Shown: piece after piece, positions 33,856 to 42,760 of the stretch
How positions within the stretch are numbered: position 1 is the first letter of the stretch
Layout: each line of letters starts with the position of its first letter
Source of the DNA: Mediterraneibacter agrestimuris
GTDB taxonomy: Bacteria > Bacillota > Clostridia > Lachnospirales > Lachnospiraceae
NCBI RefSeq assembly: GCF_943193195.1
Contig: NZ_CALPDG010000005.1
Span: 62,001 to 126,000 of the forward strand
Direction: 5' to 3'
DNA length: 64,000 nucleotides
The notes under the pieces: generated by a model
Databases searched by the model: none
Told to the model about the DNA's origin: nothing
Seen by the model: only the letters and a program-made list of their open reading frames with translations
Translations under genes and position numbers: made by a program

Positions 33856-35415
33856 TTACAGTATACTCATATTTTCCTTAAAAATCAACAATTTATCCCC
33901 ATTTTTTAACGAATCTGAATCTAATTCATTGACCTCACGAATTCCCTCCGCAGTCGTCATATACCGCTTTGCCAAATCCCACAGACAATCGCCTTCTTTA
34001 ACAATATAGCCAATAATTCCCGGCCGCTTTTCCATCTCTTCCATAGATATCGGTGCAAATTCTACATCTGTAACTACATGTATCACCACAGGCTTTCTCA
34101 TAAATGTGTCAAATGCCAGAACCGCCTTAACTTCCACTGCCTCGCTGCCTGCCAGACTGACAGATAATTGTTCCACATGGTAGGCAATATTATATCTTGC
34201 ATCCTCTGTGATGCCCGGACATTCCAACAGCCATGAGAAAGGAACCATTCCCTGCCAGCTTCCGAACGGAGCCCCATCGTCTGCCCGCAGATACAAAAAT
34301 GAAAGATGTAAAATCCCTTCAATCTGCAGCCCCTCTTCAGTCTGCTCTATGTGATCCATCTGTACTGCGCCCTCACTGTGACAGATCTGTAATACATCGT
34401 CTTTAAGTTCTGGAAGCGACAGCCGTTCCGCCACTTTACATTTGGAATGATTCTGAATTAAAAGTTCCTCATACTCTGCCTCCCTGGTATCAAACTTACA
34501 GTTTTGTTCCAAAGAATACATATCCTCCAAAACTTCTAGTTCCTCTTCCTGATAAATGTTCATACGCAGATTCAGTGTCCCTTCAATTCCAAGCACACGC
34601 ATTTCACCATCCTCATCAAGACGGATATCGATCAGAGTATCATCTAGCGTGTTCTGCACATGATAGTACATTCCCGAATCCACACCGCTGCATGCAATCT
34701 GCCCCTCATAAGGCACGGTCTGCTCCAGCCAGTCAGTTTTCCCATCTTCAGAACAGTACATACAGAATACAAGCAACTCTCCCTGCAGACGCATTTCATC
34801 CTGATCCAGACGGATATCCAGCTTGCGCGGACGGATATCTGTCAGCAATAGCTGACCGATACTCTCCTTTGTTCCAGGCAAAGTGATTTCTTCCTTAATG
34901 CGATATGTATCCTTTTTCGTTGTGTGCAGCCCTAGCAGATTCAAATTCCGTTTTTTCTTATATACAGGGATACTGCACTCCACATCTATGGTCGTTTCTT
35001 CATCTGCCAACAACTCCCTGCCAAGTTCCATTTCCACCATGGCACGAACACTCACCTTACGGGAATGCACAAGTGTTGCGGTAAATTCCACGCGGATATT
35101 CTGTACAAAATAATTCTCATTTTCTCCTCCGTCCATATAGACCATTTCTTCAAATGGAAGCGCTCCTTCTAAAACCGCCGGAGCATTTTCCGCATCATCG
35201 GTAATGTATAGAATCTGATAATATAATTTCCCCGATACCCGCAGGTAATTCTCCACAAGCCGGATATCCTCCACCTTTACCGTACCCCGTCCCTGTACGA
35301 TCTGACGCACATCTGCTTTTGTATCCGGAACATTTACATCCTCGTCCAGATAAAACTGGTCAAGGCTCCGTTTGCCCTCCTGTGTATAATGCACCTGCTT
35401 CTGAATCAGTTCCAT
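33856..35415 (-). CDS. SPOCS (DUF3794) and LysM domain protein
   Basis: A 519-residue protein with about three SPOCS/DUF3794 repeats spread over residues 20-430 (for example SLDQFYLDEDVNVPDTKADVRQ and the later SLEQNCKFD and VAERLSLPELKDDVLQ units). A C-terminal LysM domain follows (YIVKEGDCLWDLAKRYMTT...LKNGDKLLI, about 468-512). The architecture resembles spore-coat or cortex-associated proteins such as SpoVID and SafA. Together with SpoIIR nearby, a spore-envelope role is plausible. No signal peptide is seen, which fits mother-cell assembly. Confidence 0.85.
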   Translation of the reverse strand: MELIQKQVHYTQEGKRSLDQFYLDEDVNVPDTKADVRQIVQGRGTVKVEDIRLVENYLRVSGKLYYQILYITDDAENAPAVLEGALPFEEMVYMDGGENENYFVQNIRVEFTATLVHSRKVSVRAMVEMELGRELLADEETTIDVECSIPVYKKKRNLNLLGLHTTKKDTYRIKEEITLPGTKESIGQLLLTDIRPRKLDIRLDQDEMRLQGELLVFCMYCSEDGKTDWLEQTVPYEGQIACSGVDSGMYYHVQNTLDDTLIDIRLDEDGEMRVLGIEGTLNLRMNIYQEEELEVLEDMYSLEQNCKFDTREAEYEELLIQNHSKCKVAERLSLPELKDDVLQICHSEGAVQMDHIEQTEEGLQIEGILHLSFLYLRADDGAPFGSWQGMVPFSWLLECPGITEDARYNIAYHVEQLSVSLAGSEAVEVKAVLAFDTFMRKPVVIHVVTDVEFAPISMEEMEKRPGIIGYIVKEGDCLWDLAKRYMTTAEGIREVNELDSDSLKNGDKLLIFKENMSIL

Positions 35416-35438
35416 ATGCTCCTCCTGTTCATTTCCAC

Positions 35439-35846
35439 TTAATCAAACACCACTTGTTTATCGATATATTTCAGCTTCACCACTACATAAGGAAATGTGG
35501 TGATTTCTTTTGTCTCCTCTCCCTTTTCCGGTCCCAGCAGATTGGTGTGTATGTAAACCGCATTTTCCGTCTCATACATTCCGGTCACCTCTACACTGTA
35601 TCCGGTTTTTAACTGTGCGCCGTAGCCTTCCGCAATATATAGCTCTCCGCCGTCTGCATAGGTCAGCTTAAACCGCTCGTGTTTATTCGTTTCGATTATC
35701 TCCTGAAATTCTTTCGGCACGGAAAGTTTATCCAAAACCGTAAACTCCAAATCCCGCAGTTTTTCTGTCTTCAACGGACGGGAAACACAGCCTGTCAGTG
35801 TAAACAACAGCAAAAACACAGCAAGACATCGCAAAATTATTTTCAT
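35439..35846 (-). CDS. Small lipoprotein with PrcB-like domain
   Basis: A 135-residue predicted lipoprotein: signal segment AVFLLLFTLTGC with the lipobox cysteine at residue 19, then a small beta-rich domain ending YVVVKLKYIDKQVVF, like the PrcB C-terminal domain found in protease-complex inhibitors. It sits 23 bases upstream of the SPOCS-LysM gene on the same strand. The function is not known. Confidence 0.65.
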   Translation of the reverse strand: MKIILRCLAVFLLLFTLTGCVSRPLKTEKLRDLEFTVLDKLSVPKEFQEIIETNKHERFKLTYADGGELYIAEGYGAQLKTGYSVEVTGMYETENAVYIHTNLLGPEKGEETKEITTFPYVVVKLKYIDKQVVFD

Positions 35847-35923
35847 AGAGAGCCTGAGTGCTTATTTTCTTTATTATCTTATTATAAGAATGTAGGAAAT
35901 ATGCATCTGTTTCTATATAGAAA

Positions 35924-35960
35924 CCTATACCCATCCGGGCGGACTTCGTCCGATAAAATA
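35924..35960 (+). repeat. CGGAC-core repeat (second family), shortened copy
   Basis: CCTATACCCATCCGGGC is followed by GGACTTCGTCCGATAA. The copy at 62718 has the same two blocks separated by about 25 extra bases, bounded by GGGC at each side, so this one looks like a deletion between GGGC repeats. The hairpin is CGGAC-ttc-GTCCG. Confidence 0.65.
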
Positions 35961-36073
35961 TAGCATCATGTGGATGTAAAGAAATTTTGACTTGTATTTT
36001 CCGCTTTTGGAAAAGACTTTTGATAGAAAAATCTTAAGTGATCTGCTAAACTTATAGCCAAAGGAGGTTCACA

Positions 36074-36385
36074 ATGAATATCGGAGATAAGATTAAAAAT
36101 GCCCGAGAGGAAAATAAACTTACACAGACACAAGTATCAGAAATCTTGATGGTTTCCAGACAAACTATCTCAAATTGGGAAAATGGTAAATCATTGCCTG
36201 ATATCTTAAGTGTGATCCGGATGGCATGGATTTCCATTTTGGCAGGCGCTGTCATTCTCACACTTGGTAATATTTTTGAAGGTAATCCTGTCATAGAATT
36301 TCTAAATGGGGCAATCCCATGGATATTGTTAGGATTGACATTTTTGTTTTGGATTTTGTCACTGGACAAAAAAAATACAAAGTAA
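36074..36385 (+). CDS. Xre-type HTH membrane protein with probable internal deletion
   Basis: A 103-residue frame behind a perfect AAAGGAGGT site. Residues 1-48 are a normal Xre helix-turn-helix (LTQTQVSEILMVSRQTISNWENGKSLPDI). Family members normally continue with LxxLxxxxxVSLDELL and a linker before membrane helices. Here the sequence jumps after LPDILSVI straight into two hydrophobic segments (about 51-68 and 78-97). An in-frame deletion of the linker is likely. Whether the product still functions is unclear. Confidence 0.6.
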   Translation: MNIGDKIKNAREENKLTQTQVSEILMVSRQTISNWENGKSLPDILSVIRMAWISILAGAVILTLGNIFEGNPVIEFLNGAIPWILLGLTFLFWILSLDKKNTK

Positions 36386-36470
36386 TTTAAGTCTGACAAT
36401 GAGACTGTTTCAAAGTCTGCCCCTTTGTATTTACTGTAAAGTCCGTAAGAACGTACGGTGGATTCAGTGA

Positions 36471-36494
36471 CAGTGCAGCCAGAAGGCTGAACTG
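36471..36494. terminator. Hairpin between the Xre gene and the EamA gene (solo GTTAC module)
   Basis: CAGTGCAGCC-agaa-GGCTGAACTG followed by TTAC. It is almost identical to the hairpin at 14056 and likewise separates convergent genes. The TTA of its GTTAC end is the reverse complement of the EamA stop codon. Confidence 0.65.
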
Positions 36495-37454
36495 TTACTT
36501 CTTCTCCGGCATCTGTGCTAATACAATTGCCGCAAACATCAAAATACATCCCTTCACTTCTCTGGACGTCAAACTTTCCCCAAGTATTATCCAGCCTGCA
36601 AGTACCGCAATACAAGATTCCAGACTCAGGATCAAAGACGCCACAGTCGGATTCATATTCTTCTGTCCTACAATCTGCAGCGTATAGGCTACACCGCAGG
36701 ACATCACACCTGCATACAGAACCGGCATCCATGCCTGCAAAACGTTGGTCCATACAATCGTTTCCGTGAACAATGCCGGGATTCCTGACACAATTCCACA
36801 GACAAAAAACTGAATACAAGACATTTTCACCCCATCCACCAACGGTGAAAAATAATCGATCACCAAAATATGCAAGGAAAACAAAAAAGAACATATCAAA
36901 ACCAGAAAATCCCCATACCCAATTGAAAATTCTTCTGTAATACACAGCAAATAAAGTCCAACCAGTGCCAATATAACCGCAAGCCAGATTGTAGACCGGC
37001 ATTTTTTCTTAAAAAATGTAATTCCAATTAACGGAACAATAATAATATAACATGCGGTAATGAATCCAGCTCTTCCTACTGTCGTGTACTGTATACCAAT
37101 CTGTTGAAAATTTGTTGCAAACGCCAGCAATATACCGCAGCAGATTCCGCCGGTAAGCAGTGTCTTACGTTCCTTCTTCTGCTCTTTGGCTGACAGTTCC
37201 TTTTTCTCTTTCGGCGAGATCTTATCCAGCAAAAAAATGCACGGTATCAGCACAATTCCGCCAATCACGCTTCGTATCATATTAAATGTAAACGGACCTA
37301 CATAGTCCATCCCTACACTCTGAGCTACAAATGCCACACCCCAAATGGCTGCGGTCAGTAATAATAAAAAAGAATTTCTCAATTGTAATTTGTGATTCAT
37401 CGCTTTGTCATACACTCCCATTCTTTCATCTTTTGTCATTTTTCTCTCAGACAT
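36495..37454 (-). CDS. EamA/DMT family transporter
   Basis: A 319-residue membrane protein with about ten hydrophobic segments in two EamA halves (first half from LRNSFLLLLTAAIWGVAFVAQ; second half from STIWLAVILALVGLYLL, ending WIILGESLTSREVKGCILMFAAIVLAQMP). It probably exports a small metabolite or amino acid. The first 25 residues are hydrophilic and the start is uncertain, as no strong ribosome site is seen. The stop codon overlaps the end of a repeat hairpin. Confidence 0.85.
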   Translation of the reverse strand: MSERKMTKDERMGVYDKAMNHKLQLRNSFLLLLTAAIWGVAFVAQSVGMDYVGPFTFNMIRSVIGGIVLIPCIFLLDKISPKEKKELSAKEQKKERKTLLTGGICCGILLAFATNFQQIGIQYTTVGRAGFITACYIIIVPLIGITFFKKKCRSTIWLAVILALVGLYLLCITEEFSIGYGDFLVLICSFLFSLHILVIDYFSPLVDGVKMSCIQFFVCGIVSGIPALFTETIVWTNVLQAWMPVLYAGVMSCGVAYTLQIVGQKNMNPTVASLILSLESCIAVLAGWIILGESLTSREVKGCILMFAAIVLAQMPEKK

Positions 37455-37495
37455 ATTATTTTATTTTGATAGATTTTTGCGTAGATGTCAAGTAT

Positions 37496-37558
37496 TATAA
37501 AAACACGCTCTGCCGGAAAATATATTTCTACTTTTCCAAAGCAAAACGTGTTTTTATA
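37496..37558. terminator. Long hairpin between plsC and the EamA gene
   Basis: Perfect 12-bp arms TATAAAAACACG and CGTGTTTTTATA enclose a 39-base loop that has its own GGAAAA...TTTTCC stem. It lies just beyond the start region of the EamA gene and 22 bases past the plsC stop, so it probably terminates plsC or insulates the two genes. Confidence 0.7.
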
Positions 37559-37579
37559 GTCTTTTAATACTTACTTTTC

Positions 37580-38314
37580 CTACAGCAATTCCACATTCTT
37601 ATTAATTGTCGTCTGAATAATATTCTGCACGTAATCTCCAATGTGTTTCTTTGTCTCTTTATCCAGATCATTCGGGTAAATCGGCTTTCCATACTCAATA
37701 ATGACCCTGGTCTTCTTCACCTTGGGGAAATGGTTCTCAAAAATCTCGGCCGTATTATTCATAGAGATTGGAATAATCGCACAATTGGTCTTAGTTGCGA
37801 TTTTGAATGCTCCGTCTTTAAACGGCAGCATGCTCAGTTCTTCACCCTTATTTCTTGTACCCTCCGGGAAAATACAAATGGAAATTCCCTGCTTCACATA
37901 CTCAATCGCCTGCAGAATCGTCTTCAACCCTTCCTTGATATTCTCACGGTCAAGGAACAAACAGTATAAATATTTCATCCATGTAGACAGAAGCGGAATA
38001 TTTTCCATCTCTTTCTTCGCTATATACCCGGTCAGTCTCGGACACCGGGAATAGGTCAGCAGAATATCAAAGAAACTGCGGTGATTGGCAATGTACAATA
38101 CTGCCTCATCGGGAATGTTCTCCTGTCCGATGACAACCGTTTCTACTCCTGTTACCTTCAAAATACTCTTAAATCCCCACTGCACGATCCGAAGGGATGA
38201 ATTGTCCCTTGTCTTACGGTTGAACTTTCCGATCACCCATTCCATAAAAAATACAGGGATTGATAAAATCAAAAACGTTACAAGAAATATCACAATAACC
38301 AAAAAGCGAATCAT
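37580..38314 (-). CDS. plsC: 1-acyl-sn-glycerol-3-phosphate acyltransferase
   Basis: Makes phosphatidic acid at the membrane. The 244-residue protein has an N-terminal membrane segment (FLVIVIFLVTFLILSIPVFF), the catalytic NHRSFFD box (HX4D, about residue 77) and the phosphate-binding IFPEGTRN box (about 150). GAGAGG lies ten bases before the ATG. It stands alone between hairpins. Confidence 0.93.
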   Translation of the reverse strand: MIRFLVIVIFLVTFLILSIPVFFMEWVIGKFNRKTRDNSSLRIVQWGFKSILKVTGVETVVIGQENIPDEAVLYIANHRSFFDILLTYSRCPRLTGYIAKKEMENIPLLSTWMKYLYCLFLDRENIKEGLKTILQAIEYVKQGISICIFPEGTRNKGEELSMLPFKDGAFKIATKTNCAIIPISMNNTAEIFENHFPKVKKTRVIIEYGKPIYPNDLDKETKKHIGDYVQNIIQTTINKNVELL

Positions 38315-38388
38315 AATAAATGCCTCTCTTTATCTTTTATAGCATTTTCATTTTAACATAGAGAATTCAATAAGTAAATAAATGTAAT

Positions 38389-38419
38389 ACTGAACTATTA
38401 CCATCAGTTACAGTTCAGT
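38389..38419. terminator. Hairpin after the ABC exporter operon
   Basis: ACTGAACT (38389-38396) pairs perfectly with AGTTCAGT (38412-38419), flanked by GTAAT and TTAC. It resembles the end hairpins of the GTTAC repeat family and lies nine bases beyond the exporter stop codon. Confidence 0.55.
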
Positions 38420-38427
38420 TACTACCA

Positions 38428-40332
38428 TCACGCTCCAATCGAATTTCCCGTATATAGCTGATAGTATTTTCCTTTTTCCTCTATCAGCTGCTCGTGTGTA
38501 CCTCTCTCAATAATCCTTCCCTGTTCCAGTACCATAATACAGTCTGAGTTGCGGACTGTAGACAGTCTGTGCGCAATCACAAATGTAGTTCTTCCACGCA
38601 TCAGTCTGTCCATACTTTCCTGAATGATCCGCTCTGTTCTTGTATCAATGGAACTGGTAGCCTCATCCAGAATCAATACCGGAGGATCAACAACGGCAGC
38701 TCTTGCGATCGCCAGAAGCTGTCTCTGTCCCTGACTTAAGTTCGCCCCGTCCCCTGTCAGCATCGTATCATATCCCTGAGGCAGTCTGCGGATAAAACCA
38801 TCTGCATTTGCCAGTTTGGCTGCTGCCGCAATCTCTTCATCCGTTGCGTCCAGCTTACCGAAGCGGATATTCTCCCGCACGGTTCCGGTGAATAAGTGAG
38901 TATCCTGCAATACAATTCCGAGGGAGCGGCGAAGGTCATCTTTCTTAATCTTATTGACGTTGATGCCATCATAACGGATCTTGCCATCCTGAATATCATA
39001 AAAACGGTTAATCAAGTTAGTAATTGTTGTCTTTCCCGCTCCTGTCGAGCCCACAAATGCAATCTTCTGTCCCGGCTCCGCATACAGCTTCACATCATGC
39101 AGTACAATCTTGTCATCGTTATATCCGAAATCAACTCCGTCAAATACAACATTTCCTTTCAGCTCTACATAATCCACAGAACCATCCGCCTGATGCACAT
39201 GCTTCCATGCCCAGCGCCCGGTACGCTCAGCGCTTTCTATCAGTTCACCGTTTTCCTCGGCAACATTTACCAGAGTAACATAACCGTCATCTGCCTCCGG
39301 CTTCTCATCCATCAGATTGAAGATGCGCTCCGCTCCCGCCATTGCCATTACAATCGCATTGAGCTGCTGGCTGATCTGGTTGATCGGCATGCTGAAACTC
39401 TTGTTAAATGTCAAAAAGCTTGCCAGTCCGCCCAAAGTAAATCCCCCGGCTCCGTTCAATGCCAGCACACCGCCCACAATTGCACAGATCACATAGCTGA
39501 TATTTCCAAGCTGGGCATTGATCGGTCCTAAATAGTTGGCATAAGTGTTCGCACGGTCTGCGCTGATAAACAGCTTATCATTTAAATCTTTAAACTCTTT
39601 CTTTGTCTCCTCCTCGTGACAGAAGACCTTAACGACCTTCTGTCCATCCATCATTTCCTCGATAAATCCGTTGACTGCCCCCAGATTCTTCTGCTGCTCC
39701 AAAAAATATTTCCCACTCTGTCCCGCTGCTGACTTTGTACAGTAGATCATAACGCCAACCATAACAAGAGTCACAAGCGTCAGCGGAATGTTCAGAATCA
39801 CCATACTGACAAAGACACTGACAATGGTAAATCCACTGTTAATGACCTGCGGAATACTCTGACTGATCATCTGTCGTAAAGTATCTATATCATTGGTATA
39901 AATCGACATGATATCACCATGCGCATGGGTGTCAAAATACTTGATCGGCAGCGTCTCCATATGCTCGAACAACTCATTTCTCAAATTCCGAAGCACCCCT
40001 TGGGTTACCTTAACCATAATCCAGTTATACAGATAAACCGATACAACACCAACGACATAGAAAACAGCCACCCGTCCGATCGCCTTTGCAAGGGGTGTAA
40101 AGTTGGGTTCATCCGAAGATAATAAAAACGGAGTAATATATTCATCAATCAAGTTCTTCGTAAACATTGTTCCCTGTACATTTGCGATCACTCCCACGAA
40201 TATAAGGACAAACACAAGCAGACAATGAAGTTTGTACTCACGAAAAACATATTTCATCAGACGTGTCAAAAGCTTCCCCGGATTTTTTACGGCAGACTTC
40301 CCACTGCGCATACGCTGTTTCATTCCCGCCAT
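38428..40332 (-). CDS. ABC exporter, half-transporter with consensus catalytic site residues
   Basis: A 634-residue half-transporter: six-helix type-I exporter domain (about 30-330) then an ATPase domain with Walker A VGSTGAGKTT, signature LSQGQ (in place of LSGGQ) and Walker B VLILDEATSS with the catalytic glutamate. The ATPase is preceded by an insertion of about 60 residues (DGYVTLVNVAEENGELIESAERT). It overlaps the partner gene by one base. The pair resembles heterodimeric multidrug exporters such as BmrCD and TM287/288. Confidence 0.92.
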   Translation of the reverse strand: MAGMKQRMRSGKSAVKNPGKLLTRLMKYVFREYKLHCLLVFVLIFVGVIANVQGTMFTKNLIDEYITPFLLSSDEPNFTPLAKAIGRVAVFYVVGVVSVYLYNWIMVKVTQGVLRNLRNELFEHMETLPIKYFDTHAHGDIMSIYTNDIDTLRQMISQSIPQVINSGFTIVSVFVSMVILNIPLTLVTLVMVGVMIYCTKSAAGQSGKYFLEQQKNLGAVNGFIEEMMDGQKVVKVFCHEEETKKEFKDLNDKLFISADRANTYANYLGPINAQLGNISYVICAIVGGVLALNGAGGFTLGGLASFLTFNKSFSMPINQISQQLNAIVMAMAGAERIFNLMDEKPEADDGYVTLVNVAEENGELIESAERTGRWAWKHVHQADGSVDYVELKGNVVFDGVDFGYNDDKIVLHDVKLYAEPGQKIAFVGSTGAGKTTITNLINRFYDIQDGKIRYDGINVNKIKKDDLRRSLGIVLQDTHLFTGTVRENIRFGKLDATDEEIAAAAKLANADGFIRRLPQGYDTMLTGDGANLSQGQRQLLAIARAAVVDPPVLILDEATSSIDTRTERIIQESMDRLMRGRTTFVIAHRLSTVRNSDCIMVLEQGRIIERGTHEQLIEEKGKYYQLYTGNSIGA

Positions 40333-42083
40333 TATGCTTCGCCCCCTTTCTCGTCAAAGTCTCCGCCGCCCTTTGTCTGAGACTCATATACCTCGCGGTA
40401 AATCTCATTTGCATCAAGCAGCTCTTTATGTGTTCCAAAACCATTGACCTCTCCCTCGTCCATAACAATGATGCGGTCTGCGTCCTGTACACTGGAAATA
40501 CGCTGAGCAATAATCAGCTTTGTAGTATCCGGAATTTCCTCCCCAAGCGCCCGCCTTATCTTTGCATCCGTTGCCGTATCCACTGCACTTGTACTGTCAT
40601 CCAAAATCAATATCTTCGGCTTCTTCAGCAATGCCCTGGCAATACAAAGACGCTGCTTCTGTCCTCCAGATACATTGTTTCCTCCCTGTTCAATATGAGT
40701 CTGATATTTCATCGGAAACCGCTCAATAAATTCATCGGCACATGCAAGGCGGCAGGCTTCCATACACTCTTCATCCGTAGCATTTAAATTTCCCCAGCGC
40801 AAATTGTCCAGAATACTGCCTGTAAACAAGACATTTTTCTGAAGCACGGCAGACACCTTATCACGCAAAACTTCAATATCATATTCTTTGACATTTCTGC
40901 CGCCGACCAGTACTTCTCCCTTCGTCACATCATATAGGCGGCTGATCAGATTGACCAGACTTGTCTTGGCGCTTCCTGTTCCGCCGATGATACCAATGGT
41001 CTCTCCAGATTTGATATCCAGATTAATCTGCTTCAAAACAGGTTCTTCACTGTCTTTCTTATAGGAAAACTCCACGTCTTTGAATACAATACTTCCGTCT
41101 GCTACTTCCATCACTGGATTTTCCGGATTCTGAATCTCACTCGTTTCATTTAACACCTCAGAAATACGGCGGATGCTGGCGGTACTCATAGAAAGCATAA
41201 CAAATACCATAGAAAGCATCATCAGGCTCATCAAAATATTCATACAATAAGCCAGCAGACTCATCATCTCTCCCGTTGTCAGTGATTCGACTACAATCAT
41301 CTTCGCACCGAACCAGCTGATCAGGATAATACAGGTGTATACCGTAATCATCATCAGCGGCGCATTAAAGATAACGTTATTTTCTGCCTTTACAAAAATC
41401 CTGTAAATGTTTTCGCTGGCTCTATGAAACTTCTCTGTCTCCTGATCTTCTCTTACATATGCCTTCACTACACGAATCGCTGATACATTTTCCTGAACAG
41501 AGGCATTCATTGCATCATACTTCGGAAACGCCTGTTCAAAATATCCCATGGCATGACGGATAATAAAAAATAAAACCGTACCGAGTATCAACACTGCAAT
41601 CAGATAAATCATAGACAATTGCGCATTGATGCTGAACGCCATGATCATTGCACAGATCATACTGGCCGGAGCCCTCATAAACATACGAAGCGTCATCTGG
41701 TATGCCATCTGTACATTAGTTACATCTGTTGTCAGACGGGTCACAAGCCCCGCCGTACTGAACTTATCAATGTTAGCAAAGGAATAGGTCTGAATCCGGC
41801 TAAACATTGCCTCTCGTAAGTTCTTTGCAAAACCGGCGGACGCCTTGGCGCCAAATCTTCCTCCTGCCATACCGGCTGCCAGTCCCAATGCAGCAGTCAC
41901 AAGCATCAGTCCTCCTACCTTATAAATATAGTTCATATCACCGGCATTGACGCCGTCATCAATAATCGATGCCATCAGAAACGGAATTGCGGTTTCCATT
42001 AACACCTCCAGAATCATAAATACGGGGGTTGCAATGGATGCCCTCTTATATTCTTTTACTTCTTTTAATAATCTCCTTACCAT
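40332..42083 (-). CDS. ABC exporter, half-transporter with degenerate ATP site
   Basis: A 583-residue partner. Six membrane helices (about 15-320) precede the ATPase domain. Walker A reads GGTGSAKTS, with alanine where the second glycine of GxxGxGK normally stands. The signature is a normal VSGGQ, and Walker B ends LILDDSTSA, with aspartate replacing the catalytic glutamate. These are the marks of the non-catalytic half in heterodimeric exporters. It starts ten bases after the MarR gene. Confidence 0.92.
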   Translation of the reverse strand: MVRRLLKEVKEYKRASIATPVFMILEVLMETAIPFLMASIIDDGVNAGDMNYIYKVGGLMLVTAALGLAAGMAGGRFGAKASAGFAKNLREAMFSRIQTYSFANIDKFSTAGLVTRLTTDVTNVQMAYQMTLRMFMRAPASMICAMIMAFSINAQLSMIYLIAVLILGTVLFFIIRHAMGYFEQAFPKYDAMNASVQENVSAIRVVKAYVREDQETEKFHRASENIYRIFVKAENNVIFNAPLMMITVYTCIILISWFGAKMIVVESLTTGEMMSLLAYCMNILMSLMMLSMVFVMLSMSTASIRRISEVLNETSEIQNPENPVMEVADGSIVFKDVEFSYKKDSEEPVLKQINLDIKSGETIGIIGGTGSAKTSLVNLISRLYDVTKGEVLVGGRNVKEYDIEVLRDKVSAVLQKNVLFTGSILDNLRWGNLNATDEECMEACRLACADEFIERFPMKYQTHIEQGGNNVSGGQKQRLCIARALLKKPKILILDDSTSAVDTATDAKIRRALGEEIPDTTKLIIAQRISSVQDADRIIVMDEGEVNGFGTHKELLDANEIYREVYESQTKGGGDFDEKGGEA

Positions 42084-42093
42084 ATAAAATGTG

Positions 42094-42567
42094 TCACCTC
42101 ACTGTCTTTCCTTCTGTTCTCCTGTCACTTTCCAGATTCATTCGGATCTGAGCTGCCACCTGTAAAAAAATCTGTAAATCCTGTGGATTCACTCCTTCTG
42201 TCATTTTTCGATTCTGACACGTGATCTGCTCTTCTATTTTTCGATGGCTGTCCATTCCTTTTTGTGTCAAAGTTACTTTTTTAAGCCTTGCGTCATGCGC
42301 AACAAACTCCCTGTTGATAAATCCTTTCTTTTCCAGAATCTGAATAATCCCTGTCACAGTGGAACGGCCGATTGAAAAATTCTTTTCAATATCTTTTTGA
42401 AAAATATCCTGATCCTGATTTTCATAAAGATACCGGAGAATCCAGCCATGCATCAATGTAATTTCGTCAATGCCTTCTTCTTTTACACACATTTCCAGAT
42501 TTTGTCTCAACACATGATCCAAACGCCGTATTACAAATCCTACACTATTGCATTTTTCTCCTGACAC
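42094..42567 (-). CDS. MarR family transcriptional regulator
   Basis: A 157-residue winged-helix regulator: GWILRYLYENQDQDIFQKDIEKNFSIGRSTVTGIIQILEKKGFI carries the recognition helix and is followed by the wing (ARLKKVTLTQKG). The GTG at 42567 is preferred because GGGAGG lies seven bases upstream; the frame opens six codons earlier at an ATG whose own codons form that ribosome site. It heads the exporter operon and probably represses it until a toxic compound binds. Confidence 0.88.
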   Translation of the reverse strand: MSGEKCNSVGFVIRRLDHVLRQNLEMCVKEEGIDEITLMHGWILRYLYENQDQDIFQKDIEKNFSIGRSTVTGIIQILEKKGFINREFVAHDARLKKVTLTQKGMDSHRKIEEQITCQNRKMTEGVNPQDLQIFLQVAAQIRMNLESDRRTEGKTVR

Positions 42568-42640
42568 TTCTGTACCTCCCATCACAAGTTACTTTGCATG
42601 TATTTATTTTGTTCTTTTAGAAACTGTTTTTAAATGAATT

Positions 42641-42699
42641 GTTCGTAATCGAACTATTTAACATTTTTTATATTAACACCTTGTGATAATAAATGTCAA
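42641..42699 (-). promoter_or_regulatory. Promoter and candidate operator of the marR-exporter operon
   Basis: On the minus strand TTGACA (42694-42699), 18 bases, TAATAT (42670-42675), then the palindrome GTTCG-atta-CGAAC at 42641-42654 just downstream of the expected start. MarR binding there is inferred. Confidence 0.65.
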
Positions 42700-42724
42700 G
42701 GGAAAACTGTAATGGCTGACCGCC

Positions 42725-42755
42725 AAAAAAGGTGGAAAGCACATAGCCTTCCACC
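42725..42755. terminator. Terminator of the rhamnosidase operon
   Basis: On the minus strand GGTGGAA pairs with TTCCACC and is followed by TTTTTT. It starts six bases beyond the rhamnosidase stop codon. The plus strand also has a T-run, so it is usable in both directions. Confidence 0.85.
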
Positions 42756-42760
42756 CTTTT

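Noticed and set aside
36052-37002. Open frame (316 codons) on the minus strand overlapping both the Xre and EamA genes
   Set aside because: It runs out of frame through EamA, then through a repeat hairpin and antisense to the Xre gene; composition is not protein-like.
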